This document shows, piece after piece, positions 1 to 5,860 of a stretch of DNA of 5,860 nucleotides; position 1 is the first letter of the stretch, and every line of letters begins with the position of its first letter. Made by a program: the position numbers and the translations under genes. The notes beneath the pieces were generated by a model. The model was given only the letters and a program-made list of their open reading frames with translations. It made no database searches and was not told where the DNA came from. The stretch comes from Streptomyces sp. NRRL S-37. Its GTDB lineage: Bacteria; Actinomycetota; Actinomycetes; Streptomycetales; Streptomycetaceae. The stretch lies in contig NZ_JOIZ01000058.1 of the NCBI RefSeq assembly GCF_000721605.1, positions 1 through 5,860 of the forward strand. Reading direction: 5' to 3'.

Positions 1-1300
1 GCGATCCTGGCCGTGTGGAAGGCGGGCGCCGCCTACCTGCCGATCGACCCCGAGTACCCCGCCGAGCGGATCTCTTTCATGCTCGCGGACAGCGGCGCGT
101 CCCTGGTCGTGGGCTGGAGCGACTCGACCCACGCTCTTACCGATGCCGATGTGTCGCTGCTGCACCTGGACGACCCGCACAGCATCGACCTGCTCGCGCA
201 CCAGCCGACCACGCCGCCGCCCGCCGTGTCGCCGCTCGACAGCCGGGCCGCGTATGTGATCTACACCTCCGGGTCGACCGGGCGGCCGAAGGGGGTGCAG
301 ACCACCTACGCGGGCGTGGCGAACCTCGCCGCGGCGGTACGCCCGGTCCTCGCCGTCGAACCGGGGGAGCGAGTGCTCCAGTTCGCCTCGTTCAGCTTCG
401 ACGCCTCCGTCCTGGACGTCACCGCGACCCTGACGGCCGGTGGCACGTTGGTCCTCGCCGGACCGGAAGAGCGGGCGGACGCACGCAAGCTGGGACGCCT
501 GATCCGCGACGCCGGGGTGCGCGTCGTCAGCATCGTGCCGTCGCTGCTCGCGATGCTCGACCCGGCGGACCTGGAGGGTGTGCACACGCTGCGAACCGGC
601 GCGGAGGCACTCTCCGGGGCGCAGGCCGAGCAGTGGGCGGGGGGCGGCCGCCGCCTGGTCAACTCCTACGGGCCGACCGAGTCGACTGTGATCGTCACGG
701 CCGGCACCGTGCAGCCGGGTGGCGGTTCCGTGGTGCCGATGGGCGCACCGCTGACCAACACCGGGGTGTACGTGCTGGACGACCGCCTCGCGCCGGTGCC
801 GGTCGGGGTCGTGGGCGAGCTGTACATCGCTGGTCCGCAGTTGGCCCGCGGGTACTTCGGGCGCGCCGCTCTCACCGCGGAGAGGTTTGTCGCGTGCCCC
901 TTCGGACCGGCCGGTCGGCGGATGTACCGGTCGGGCGACCGGGTGCGGTGGACGCCGGACGGGCAGCTGGTGTTCGTGGGGCGGGCCGACGACCAGGTGA
1001 AGATCCGTGGGTTCCGGATCGAGCCGGGTGAGGTCCAGGCCGTCGTCTCCGAGCACCCGCAGGTGGCCCAGGCCGCGGTGGTCGTGCGCGAGGATGTCGC
1101 GGACGACAAGCGACTGGTCGCCTACGTGGTGACCGCTGGAGAGCGCAGTGACGGTGAACTGGGTCGTGACGTACGTCAGTTCGTGACCGCACGCCTGCCG
1201 GAGCACATGGTGCCCTCGGCGGTGGTGGTCCTCGACGAGCTGCCGCTGACGGTGAACAAGAAGCTGGACCGCAAGGCCCTGCCGGCACCCGAGTACGCGA
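1..1300 (+). other. Adenylation domain A1 (5' truncated by window), unusual specificity pocket
   Basis: This AMP-binding (ANL superfamily) domain activates an amino acid as its adenylate and loads it onto T1. Visible cores: A2 [10 protein letters not shown] at 22-51, A3 [10 protein letters not shown] at 265-294, A4 around FDAS at 397-408, A5 NSYGPTE at 661-681, A6 [15 protein letters not shown]7 YRSGD at 925-939, A8 [18 protein letters not shown] at 979-1032, and A10 NKKLDR at 1255-1272 with the catalytic lysine at 1261-1263. The A1 core is cut off. Aligning by eye to the GrsA pocket positions (235, 236, 239, 278, 299, 301, 322, 330, 331, 517) gives D-A-L-S-R-G-S-V-I-K. D235 and K517 are present, as expected for an alpha-amino acid substrate. 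I do not recognise this code and name no substrate; arginine at 299 is uncommon. YRSGD replaces the more usual YRTGD, a conservative change. Confidence 0.93.
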
Positions 1301-2151
1301 CCGGCTCCGGCCGCGGACCCTCCTCGGTCCGTGAGGAGATCCTGTGCGCCGCGTTCGCCGAGGTCCTCGGCGTCGACAGCGTCGGTGTCGACGACGACTT
1401 CTTCGCACTGGGCGGTCACTCGCTGCTGGCGATCCGGCTGGTGGAGATCCTGCGCGGCCGTGGTGTGACGGTCTCGGTGCGGGCGCTGTTCGAGTCGCCG
1501 ACGGTGGCACAGCTGGCTGCTGCCGCGTCCGGGGCGGAGAGTGTCGTCGTACCGCCCAATGCCATTCCTGAGGGCGTGCAGGCGATCACGCCGGAGATGC
1601 TGCCGCTGGTGGAGCTCACTGCCGAGGAGATCGAGCGGGTCGTCACCACGGTGGACGGCGGCGCGGCGAACGTCGCGGACGTCTACCCCCTCGCCCCCCT
1701 CCAGGAGGGCCTGCTCTTCCACCACCTCCTCGCCGACACCGGCGAGGACGCCTACGTCAGGCCGACGGTGCTGGAGTTCGACTCCCGTGACCGGCTGGAC
1801 GCGTTCGCCGGAGCGCTTCAGAAGGTCATGGACCGGCACGACATCCTGCGCACGGCCATCGTGTGGGAGGGCCTGCGCGAGCCGGTGCAGCTCACTGCTG
1901 CTGGCAGAGGTGGAGGCGTTCCTCGGTGGCCGAGGCGCCGAACTGCCCGAGCCGCTGCCGTTCCGGAACTTCGTCGCGCAGGCGCACGGCGGGGTGGAGC
2001 GGGCCGCGCACGAGCGGTACTTCGCCGACCTGCTGGGCGACGTCGACGAGCCCACCGCGCCGTACGGCCTGGTCGACGCGTACGGCGACGGCGCCGACGC
2101 GGTGCAGGCACGGCAGGACCTCCCGGCGGACCTCGAGACGCGGCTGCGTGA
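1..2151 (+). CDS. NRPS segment 1: A1(partial)-T1-C2 N-terminal part, frame 1
   Basis: The frame is open from the first base, so the true start lies upstream; the GTG at 13 encodes an internal valine of the A2 core ([12 protein letters not shown]) and is not a start. Authentic NRPS sequence covers residues 1-630 (to base 1890): A3 core [10 protein letters not shown] at residues 89-98, A4 FDAS at 133-136, A5 NSYGPTE at 221-227, A7 YRSGD at 309-313, A8 [11 protein letters not shown] at 327-337, A10 lysine at 421, carrier LGGHSL with serine 474, then C-domain [10 protein letters not shown] at 562 and RHDILRT at 612. After LREPVQ (ending 1890) the translation turns into Arg/Ala/Gly-rich sequence without NRPS likeness and stops at 2151. 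That tail is an out-of-frame read of the C2 domain. The product activates an amino acid, holds it on T1 and begins the condensation domain of the next module. Confidence 0.9.
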   Translation, partial: AILAVWKAGAAYLPIDPEYPAERISFMLADSGASLVVGWSDSTHALTDADVSLLHLDDPHSIDLLAHQPTTPPPAVSPLDSRAAYVIYTSGSTGRPKGVQTTYAGVANLAAAVRPVLAVEPGERVLQFASFSFDASVLDVTATLTAGGTLVLAGPEERADARKLGRLIRDAGVRVVSIVPSLLAMLDPADLEGVHTLRTGAEALSGAQAEQWAGGGRRLVNSYGPTESTVIVTAGTVQPGGGSVVPMGAPLTNTGVYVLDDRLAPVPVGVVGELYIAGPQLARGYFGRAALTAERFVACPFGPAGRRMYRSGDRVRWTPDGQLVFVGRADDQVKIRGFRIEPGEVQAVVSEHPQVAQAAVVVREDVADDKRLVAYVVTAGERSDGELGRDVRQFVTARLPEHMVPSAVVVLDELPLTVNKKLDRKALPAPEYATGSGRGPSSVREEILCAAFAEVLGVDSVGVDDDFFALGGHSLLAIRLVEILRGRGVTVSVRALFESPTVAQLAAAASGAESVVVPPNAIPEGVQAITPEMLPLVELTAEEIERVVTTVDGGAANVADVYPLAPLQEGLLFHHLLADTGEDAYVRPTVLEFDSRDRLDAFAGALQKVMDRHDILRTAIVWEGLREPVQLTAAGRGGGVPRWPRRRTARAAAVPELRRAGARRGGAGRARAVLRRPAGRRRRAHRAVRPGRRVRRRRRRGAGTAGPPGGPRDAAA
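1240..1283 (+). repeat. Direct repeat copy 1 (44 bases, A10 motif of A1)
   Basis: These 44 bases, encoding [14 protein letters not shown] plus two bases of the next codon, are identical to 4265-4308. The copies start 3,025 bases apart. Shorter exact repeats also pair the two modules, for example the 22 bases at 986-1007 and 4011-4032 (A8 core). The repeats are part of the coding sequence and reflect duplicated or homogenised modules, not a mobile element. Confidence 0.9.
1327..1530 (+). other. Peptidyl carrier domain T1
   Basis: This is a thiolation (PP-binding) domain between A1 and C2. The core [17 protein letters not shown] is at 1390-1440, and the serine that takes the 4'-phosphopantetheine arm is codon 1420-1422. 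Helix 1 ([15 protein letters not shown]) and the closing segment ([15 protein letters not shown]) are both present, so the domain looks complete. The core is the HS form (GGHS), not the GGDS form typical of carriers that sit before a separate E domain. That agrees with the absence of an E domain here and with the dual-type look of the C domain that follows. A linker of about 20 residues leads into C2. Confidence 0.93.
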
Positions 2152-2750
2152 GGTGGCGCGGAGGCTGGGTTCGAGCCCGGCCACGGTGCTGCACGTGGCA
2201 TGGGCGCGGGTCCTCGACGCTGTCAGCGGACGGGACGACGTCGTCTTCGGCACGGTGCTCTTCGGACGGATGAACTCCGGTGCCGGTGCGGACCGGGTGC
2301 CCGGCCCGTTCATGAACACCCTGCCGGTGCGCGCCCGCCTGGGTGACGGCACGGGCGTCCTCGCCGCGGTGCGGGGGATGCGCGGCCAGCTCGCCACGCT
2401 CCTCGAGCACGAGCACGCACCGCTCATCCTGGCGCAGCAGGCCAGTGGCGTGCCGACGGACGCTCCCCTCTTCACCTCGGTGTTCAACTACCGCCACAAC
2501 ACCGGATTCAGCGGTGGTGTGGCCGAGGTGGGCGACGGCATCGAGATGGTGTTCGTCCGCGAACGCACGAACTACCCGCTGGCTGTGATCTTCGATGACA
2601 ACGGTGAGGGGCTGCGGCTGACGGTGGACGCGGTCGCTCCGATCGACGCGCACGCCGTGGCGACGATGGTGAGCACGGCCACCGCACATCTGGTGGCTGC
2701 GCTGGAGGAAGCGCTGGACGGCGGCCCGGACGTGCCGATGAGTGGCATCC
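1585..2750 (+). other. Condensation domain C2, resembling dual E/C type, with internal loss of about 70 residues
   Basis: The N-terminal part (frame 1) reads [17 protein letters not shown], then [16 protein letters not shown] at 1684-1731 and [19 protein letters not shown] to 1890. The C-terminal part (frame 2) resumes with [10 protein letters not shown] at 1895 and carries [63 protein letters not shown] and FNYRHN. From memory of this family, the two halves are normally joined by about 70 residues that include the catalytic histidine motif (often HHLVQDHT in close relatives). No such motif is visible here. [10 protein letters not shown] at 1720-1749 is close to the N-terminal HH(I/L)xxxxGD signature of dual epimerization/condensation domains, with E for D. 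The family assignment is fairly good; dual activity is inference. Even with the frame restored, the domain as written should be inactive because its central His motif is missing. Confidence 0.82.
1888..1897 (+). other. Break 1: frame 1 to frame 2 switch with deletion in C2
   Basis: Frame-1 NRPS homology ends at codon 1888-1890 (Q of LREPVQ), and frame-2 homology begins at about 1895 (LLLAEVEAF). The few bases between (ctca at 1891-1894) cannot be assigned to either side. Going from frame 1 to frame 2 requires the missing length to be 2 modulo 3. Comparison with remembered family members puts the missing DNA at roughly 200-220 bases; this is an estimate, not a measurement. No insertion-element ends or obvious direct repeats flank the point. 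Confidence 0.85.
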
Positions 2751-5272
2751 CGGTGCTCGACGAGGACCGGCGCCACCAGGTGCTCACCGAGTGGAACGAC
2801 ACCGCGGCCGACGTGCCGGCGGGGACGATTCCGCAGCTGTTCGAAGCGTGGGCGGCTCGAACCCCGGACGCGGTCGCGGTCGTCACCGACGGCGCAGAGA
2901 TGACGTACGCAGACCTCGACGCGCGGGCGAACCATCTGGCACGGCTGCTGATCGGTGCGGGCGTGGGGCCGGAGTCCGTGGTGGGCGTCTGCCTGGAGCG
3001 CGGCGTCGACCTGATGGTGGCGCTGCTCGGTGCGCTCAAGGCTGGGGCGGCGTATCTGCCGATCGACCCGGAATACCCGGCCGACCGCATCGCCTACATG
3101 TGCGCCGACGCGGCCCCGACGGCGATCGTGGCCACGCGTGCCACCGCCGACGTACTCCCGCACGACACGACCGCCACAGCGGTGCTTCTCGATTCGCCCG
3201 AGGTGCTCGGTGCGCTGGACACCGTTCCATCGGGCGAACTGGACGACGCCGAGCGGCTGGCTCCGCTGAAGCCGGCCCACCCCGCCTACGTGATCTACAC
3301 GTCGGGATCCACGGGTCGCCCCAAGGGCGTCCTGGTCCCCCACGCGGGCGTGGCAAGCCTGGTGGCCGGCCACGTTCGGCACTTCGGCGTGGGCTCTGGG
3401 CACCGCGTGGGCCAGTTCGCGTCGGCGAGCTTCGACACCTTCGGCTGGGAGTGGTTCATGGCGCTCCTGTCCGGGGCCACCCTGGTCGTGATCCCGCAGG
3501 AGCGGCGACTGGGCACGGCGCTGCCCGAGTTCCTCACCGCCCAGCGCGTGACCCACGTGACGCTGCCGCCCGCCGTCCTGGCCACCCTCGACGAGAAGTC
3601 GATCGGCGCGGACACCGTGCTCGCCGTGGCGGGCGAGGCCTGCCCGCCCGAGGTGATGGCACGCTGGGCACGCGGGCGCGTGATGTTCAACTCCTACGGC
3701 CCCACCGAGACCACGGTCGACGCCACCCTGTGGCGCTGTGATCCCGACGCCCCCGAGGTGGCCATCGGATCCCCCGTCGTCAACACGCAGGTGTACGTGC
3801 TCGACGAGCACCTGACCCCCGCCCCGCCCGGTGTCACCGGCGAGATGTACGTGTCCGGCGCCGGACTGGCACGCGGCTACCTCGGGCGCACGGCGCTGAC
3901 CGCGGAACGGTTCGTGGCGAACCCGTTCGGCCCTGCCGGGTCCCGCCTGTACCGCACGGGCGACCGGGCCCGCTGGACCTCCGAGGGCCACCTGGTCTTC
4001 GTCGGCCGATCCGACGACCAGGTGAAGATCCGGGGCTTCCGCATCGAACCCGGAGAGATCGAGAACGTACTGGGCGGACATCCCTCGGTGACCCAGGCCG
4101 CGGTCATCGCCCGTGAGGACACCCCGGGTGACAAGCGCCTGGTCGCCTACGTCGTGCCCGCCGAGGGCGCGGTGACGGCCCAGCTGCCCGAGGCGCTCAA
4201 CAGCCTCGCGGCCGAGCACCTGCCGGAGTACATGGTTCCCGCGGCGGTCGTCCTCATCGACGAACTGCCGCTGACGGTGAACAAGAAGCTGGACCGCAAG
4301 GCCCTGCCCGCGCCGGAGCTCGCCGCCGTGGCCGCGGCCGGCCGCGCCCCGGCCGACGCGCGGGAGGAGATCCTGTGCGCCGTCTTCGCGCAGGTCCTCG
4401 GCGTGGAGCGGGTCGGTGTCGACGACGACTTCTTCTCCCTCGGCGGGCACTCCCTGCTCGCCGTGCGGCTGGCCAGCCGGGTGCGCTCCGTGCTCGGGGT
4501 CGAATTCGAGATCCGAGAGCTGTTCGACGCACCCACGCCCGCCGGACTCGCCGCTCGTCTCGCCCGCGGAGGTCCCGCCCGGGCCGCGTTGTCGGCACGG
4601 CAGCGCCCCGAGCGTCTTCCGCTGTCGTACGCCCAGGGCCGTCTGTGGTTCATCGGCCAGATGGAGGGCCCGAGCCCCATCTACAACATCCCGGTGGCAC
4701 TGCGACTGACGGGCCGGGTGGATGCCGGAGCCCTGAATGCCGCGCTGCGGGATGTGATCGGCCGCCACGAGGTGCTGCGCACGGTGATGGCCACCACCGA
4801 AGACGGTGAGCCTTACCAGCGGGTCCTCGACCACGAGGCGTTGGACTGGGAGCTGCGGGTCGCCGACGCGGTCCCGGGGGATGTCGACGCCCTGGTGGCG
4901 GAGGCAGCGCGGTACACGTTCGATCTGTCTGCCGAAGTGCCCATCCGGGCCTGGCTGTTCGGCGTCGCCCCGGGTGAGCATGTGCTGGTTGTGGTGGTGC
5001 ACCACATCGCCGGTGACGGCTGGTCGATGGGTCCGCTGGCGCGTGATGTGTCGGTGGCGTACGAGGCGGGTGGCCGGCCACAAGGGCCACCGACTGCCGC
5101 TGGACATTCCGGCGGAGGTGCACGCACGTCTGGTGGACGTGGCACGGGCCGAGGGCGTGACCGTGTTCATGGTGCTCCAGGCCTCCTTCGCGGTGCTCCT
5201 CTCCCGCCTCGGCGCCGGAACCGACATTCCCATGGGCCTCGCGAGCGCGGGCCGCACCGACGAAGCCCTTGA
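1892..5272 (+). CDS. NRPS segment 2: C2 C-terminal part-A2-T2-C3 N-terminal part, frame 2
   Basis: Frame 2 carries authentic NRPS sequence from about 1895 ([10 protein letters not shown]) to 5068 (SVAYEA), about 1,058 residues. From the first of these: PFRNFVAQA at 22, [11 protein letters not shown] near 136 (C5 region), A3 core [10 protein letters not shown] at 469, FDTFGW at 513, NSYGPTE at 599, YRTGD at 686, A8 [11 protein letters not shown] at 704, A10 NKKLDR at 796, carrier LGGHSL with serine 853, C1 motif SYAQGRLWF at 911, RHEVLRT at 957 and HHIAGDG at 1036. It has no convincing start of its own: the frame-2 ATG at 1541 precedes the break and would first give over 100 residues of nonsense, and I see no ribosome binding site ahead of the junction. 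It is best read as the continuation of segment 1. After 5068 the frame gives Gly/Arg/Pro-rich nonsense to a stop at 5270-5272. The working content is one complete A-T pair flanked by two damaged condensation domains. Confidence 0.9.
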   Translation, partial: SLLLAEVEAFLGGRGAELPEPLPFRNFVAQAHGGVERAAHERYFADLLGDVDEPTAPYGLVDAYGDGADAVQARQDLPADLETRLREVARRLGSSPATVLHVAWARVLDAVSGRDDVVFGTVLFGRMNSGAGADRVPGPFMNTLPVRARLGDGTGVLAAVRGMRGQLATLLEHEHAPLILAQQASGVPTDAPLFTSVFNYRHNTGFSGGVAEVGDGIEMVFVRERTNYPLAVIFDDNGEGLRLTVDAVAPIDAHAVATMVSTATAHLVAALEEALDGGPDVPMSGIPVLDEDRRHQVLTEWNDTAADVPAGTIPQLFEAWAARTPDAVAVVTDGAEMTYADLDARANHLARLLIGAGVGPESVVGVCLERGVDLMVALLGALKAGAAYLPIDPEYPADRIAYMCADAAPTAIVATRATADVLPHDTTATAVLLDSPEVLGALDTVPSGELDDAERLAPLKPAHPAYVIYTSGSTGRPKGVLVPHAGVASLVAGHVRHFGVGSGHRVGQFASASFDTFGWEWFMALLSGATLVVIPQERRLGTALPEFLTAQRVTHVTLPPAVLATLDEKSIGADTVLAVAGEACPPEVMARWARGRVMFNSYGPTETTVDATLWRCDPDAPEVAIGSPVVNTQVYVLDEHLTPAPPGVTGEMYVSGAGLARGYLGRTALTAERFVANPFGPAGSRLYRTGDRARWTSEGHLVFVGRSDDQVKIRGFRIEPGEIENVLGGHPSVTQAAVIAREDTPGDKRLVAYVVPAEGAVTAQLPEALNSLAAEHLPEYMVPAAVVLIDELPLTVNKKLDRKALPAPELAAVAAAGRAPADAREEILCAVFAQVLGVERVGVDDDFFSLGGHSLLAVRLASRVRSVLGVEFEIRELFDAPTPAGLAARLARGGPARAALSARQRPERLPLSYAQGRLWFIGQMEGPSPIYNIPVALRLTGRVDAGALNAALRDVIGRHEVLRTVMATTEDGEPYQRVLDHEALDWELRVADAVPGDVDALVAEAARYTFDLSAEVPIRAWLFGVAPGEHVLVVVVHHIAGDGWSMGPLARDVSVAYEAGGRPQGPPTAAGHSGGGARTSGGRGTGRGRDRVHGAPGLLRGAPLPPRRRNRHSHGPRERGPHRRSP
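2828..4310 (+). other. Adenylation domain A2, complete
   Basis: This is a complete AMP-binding domain in frame 2, preceded by a C-A linker ([13 protein letters not shown]) like the one seen again before A3. It starts near [19 protein letters not shown]. Cores: A1/A2 region [11 protein letters not shown] and [12 protein letters not shown]3 [10 protein letters not shown] at 3299-3328, A4 around FDTFGW at 3431-3448, A5 NSYGPTE at 3689-3709, A6 [15 protein letters not shown]7 YRTGD at 3950-3964, A8 [18 protein letters not shown] at 4004-4057, and A10 NKKLDR at 4280-4297 with lysine at 4286-4288. The pocket read by alignment to GrsA is D-T-W-T-A-A-S-V-D-K. D235, W239, T278, A301 and K517 match the GrsA phenylalanine pocket, which hints at an aromatic or bulky side chain. 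T236, S322 and D331 differ, so no substrate is named. The domain charges T2. Confidence 0.95.
4265..4308 (+). repeat. Direct repeat copy 2 (44 bases, A10 motif of A2)
   Basis: This is the second copy of the 44-base exact repeat at 1240-1283, again at the A10 motif. The synonymous codons are the same in all 14 full codons, which is more than protein conservation demands and suggests recent module duplication or gene conversion. It is also a stretch where short-read assembly could confuse the modules. Confidence 0.9.
4358..4566 (+). other. Peptidyl carrier domain T2
   Basis: This is a thiolation domain directly after A2. The core is [18 protein letters not shown], and the phosphopantetheine-accepting serine is codon 4451-4453. 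It begins with [16 protein letters not shown] and ends with [17 protein letters not shown], so its length is normal. It closely resembles T1: the stretch around VGVDDDFF is identical over 24 bases (1381-1404 and 4412-4435), though the second half differs ([13 protein letters not shown] in T1, [13 protein letters not shown] in T2). It holds the A2 substrate as acceptor for C2 and as donor for C3. Confidence 0.94.
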
Positions 5273-5750
5273 CGACCTGGTCGGGTTCTTCGTGAACACA
5301 CTCGTGCTGCGCGCGGATCTCTCTGGAGACCCGACGTTCCGTCAACTTCTCGCCCGAATACGAGAGAACGGCCTGTCCGGAATCGCCCACCAGGACGTGC
5401 CCTTCGAACGTCTGGTGGAGGAGCTCTCACCGACGCGTTCGCTGGCCCGTCACCCGCTGTTCCAGGTGATGCTCACCCTGCAGAACAACGCCGACGCCGC
5501 CGTGAACCTGCCCGGCGTACGCACGGAAGCGATACCGGCGGCGACCTCGGTGGCCAGGTTCGACCTGGACGTCAGCGTGGCCGAGACGTTCGACACCGAC
5601 GGCGCACCGGCCGGTCTGCGCGGTCAGCTGATCATCGCCGCGGACCTTTTCGACCGAGCCTCGGGCGAACGGCTGGCGGAGCGCTGGGCCCGCGTCCTGG
5701 AGACGGTCACCACCAACCCGCGCATGCGGCTGAGTGCCGTGGATGTGTTG
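4601..5750 (+). other. Condensation domain C3, LCL-like, with internal loss of about 65 residues
   Basis: The N-terminal half (frame 2) has C1 motif [13 protein letters not shown] at 4622-4660, [10 protein letters not shown]2 motif RHEVLRT at 4763-4783, and the catalytic C3 motif HHIAGDGWS at 5000-5026 with the second histidine at 5003-5005. Sequence agreement ends at SVAYEA (5068). Frame 3 then resumes at [18 protein letters not shown] (from 5070) and continues through C5 [12 protein letters not shown]6 [11 protein letters not shown] and RHPLFQVML. In related domains the intervening stretch contains a PVQYADYALWQ-type block (motif C4) followed by a VAYWRxxLAGAPE-type block, about 65 residues; none of it is present. 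The (S)xAQxRLWF opening, with no E domain upstream, fits an LCL domain joining L-configured partners. The catalytic His survives, but loss of the C4 region together with the frame change should abolish folding. Confidence 0.87.
5066..5073 (+). other. Break 2: frame 2 to frame 3 switch with deletion in C3
   Basis: Frame-2 homology ends at the alanine codon 5066-5068 (VAYEA), and frame-3 homology is clear from valine 5070-5072 or alanine 5073 ([11 protein letters not shown]). The missing stretch in relatives is about 65 residues (roughly 190-200 bases, from memory). Its length must again be 2 modulo 3. The bases around the joint are a G/C-rich stretch (gcgggtggccggccac) that could hide a few bases of microhomology, but no flanking repeat is evident. 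Confidence 0.85.
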
Positions 5751-5860
5751 GGCGCCGTCGAGCGTCGTCGGGTGCTTGTCGAGTGGAATGACACGTCGGT
5801 GGGGGTGCCGGCGGGGTCGGTGGTGGGGTTGTTCGAGGAGTGGGTGGCTCGGGCGCCGGG
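5070..5860 (+). CDS. NRPS segment 3: C3 C-terminal part and start of A3, frame 3, open at window end
   Basis: From about 5070 frame 3 reads [21 protein letters not shown] and stays open to the window end (about 263 residues). This is the second half of a condensation domain: [17 protein letters not shown] at 5160-5210, GTDIPMG at 5217-5237, [11 protein letters not shown] (C5 motif) at 5280-5312, [11 protein letters not shown] (C6) at 5388-5420 and RHPLFQVML (C7 region) at 5448-5474. The C-A linker follows, with VEWNDT at 5778-5795, then [13 protein letters not shown], the usual beginning of an adenylation domain. There is no independent start; it belongs to the same gene as the two preceding segments. 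Since the reading frame is unbroken through the edge, the gene continues beyond 5860 with at least one further A domain. Confidence 0.9.
   Translation, partial: MAGHKGHRLPLDIPAEVHARLVDVARAEGVTVFMVLQASFAVLLSRLGAGTDIPMGLASAGRTDEALDDLVGFFVNTLVLRADLSGDPTFRQLLARIRENGLSGIAHQDVPFERLVEELSPTRSLARHPLFQVMLTLQNNADAAVNLPGVRTEAIPAATSVARFDLDVSVAETFDTDGAPAGLRGQLIIAADLFDRASGERLAERWARVLETVTTNPRMRLSAVDVLGAVERRRVLVEWNDTSVGVPAGSVVGLFEEWVARAP
5814..5860 (+). other. Start of adenylation domain A3, cut by window end
   Basis: After the linker [13 protein letters not shown] the frame-3 translation reads [15 protein letters not shown]. This lines up with the beginning of A2 ([15 protein letters not shown]). It is too short to show any A core motif, so specificity cannot be judged. 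It shows that the gene carries at least one more module beyond the window. Confidence 0.8.

Larger units (their letters stand above)
1..5860 (+). pseudogene. NRPS megasynthase gene, internal part, interrupted by two frame-shifting losses
   Basis: The whole window reads as one non-ribosomal peptide synthetase gene with both ends outside the window. Domain order is A1(partial)-T1-C2-A2-T2-C3-A3(start), cytoplasmic and acting as a thiotemplate peptide assembly line. Homology continues without a gap in domain order, but the open frame moves from frame 1 to frame 2 near 1891-1894 and from frame 2 to frame 3 near 5067-5072. At each switch a block of condensation-domain sequence is also absent, so these are not simple one-base errors. 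As written, translation from upstream would stop at 2149-2151. Between the breaks the coding sequence is clean, with about 1,058 codons open and every A and T core motif preserved. That fits recent inactivation or an assembly error better than long decay. Calling it a pseudogene is an inference; the NRPS identity is secure. Confidence 0.8.

Noticed and set aside
13..15. GTG at 13 as the gene start
   Set aside because: The frame is open and homologous from base 1, and the codon lies inside the A2 core motif; half of the N-terminal adenylation subdomain would be missing.
15..1031. Plus-strand frame-3 open frame (338 codons) over A1
   Set aside because: It is an Arg/Gly/Pro-rich shadow of the frame-1 adenylation domain, with no motifs and no start context.
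1541..1894. ATG at 1541 as a real start for the second NRPS segment
   Set aside because: Reading from it gives over 100 Arg/Ser-rich residues that are an out-of-frame read of the T1-C2 region; homology in this frame begins only near 1895. I see no ribosome binding site.
1892..5073. Programmed frameshifting, or an intron or intein, to explain the frame switches
   Set aside because: Frameshifting changes frame without removing a conserved block, and introns or inteins add sequence instead of deleting it. No slippery run or splice motifs are visible at either joint.
1892..5299. Minus-strand open frame of 1,135 codons
   Set aside because: It is antisense to clear NRPS sequence in A2, T2 and both C domains. 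Its translation is His/Arg/Gly/Val-rich with no recognisable motif. Long antisense frames are normal in DNA with very high third-position GC. That its stop codon falls at break 1 looks coincidental.
5795..5860. G-quadruplex-like G runs at the window end
   Set aside because: Some G runs are present, but the spacers include one of 8 bases or longer and the pattern follows from GTG/GGG/GCG codon choice in coding sequence.

Overview
The window lies wholly inside one plus-strand gene for a modular non-ribosomal peptide synthetase (NRPS). Base composition is very GC-rich with strong G/C in third codon positions. The protein motifs match actinobacterial, Streptomyces-like NRPSs. The organism call is therefore a high-GC actinomycete, probably Streptomyces or a relative. 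This is inferred from composition and protein style; no marker gene is present.

Layout from left to right: adenylation domain A1 (5' end outside the window, enters at core motif A2), carrier T1, condensation domain C2 (resembling dual epimerization/condensation type), adenylation A2, carrier T2, condensation C3 (LCL-like), and the first residues of adenylation A3, cut by the window end. The order A-T-C-A-T-C-(A) is two successive elongation units of an assembly line. There is no E, TE or MbtH-like gene, no intergenic gap, and no promoter or terminator in view.

The main anomaly is that this single protein is spread over three reading frames. Recognisable NRPS sequence runs in frame 1 to about base 1890, in frame 2 from about 1895 to 5068, and in frame 3 from about 5070 to the end. 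Each switch falls inside a condensation domain and also removes a conserved block. About 70 residues are missing from C2, including its expected catalytic His motif. About 65 residues are missing from C3, including the C4 region just after an intact HHIAGDG motif. Both losses change phase in the same direction. The A and T domains look intact. Either the gene is freshly broken or the sequence is misassembled or collapsed at two sites; the sequence alone cannot decide.

If the gaps were repaired, A1 would load a monomer onto T1, and C2 would (if truly dual) epimerize the upstream residue and join it to the monomer loaded by A2 on T2. C3 would then pass the chain to the A3 module. The two specificity pockets read by eye are DALSRGSVIK (A1) and DTWTAASVDK (A2). 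I do not recognise either as a standard code, so the product is unknown. I see no new kind of biological system here, only an ordinary assembly line with two unusual lesions and two unassigned pockets.
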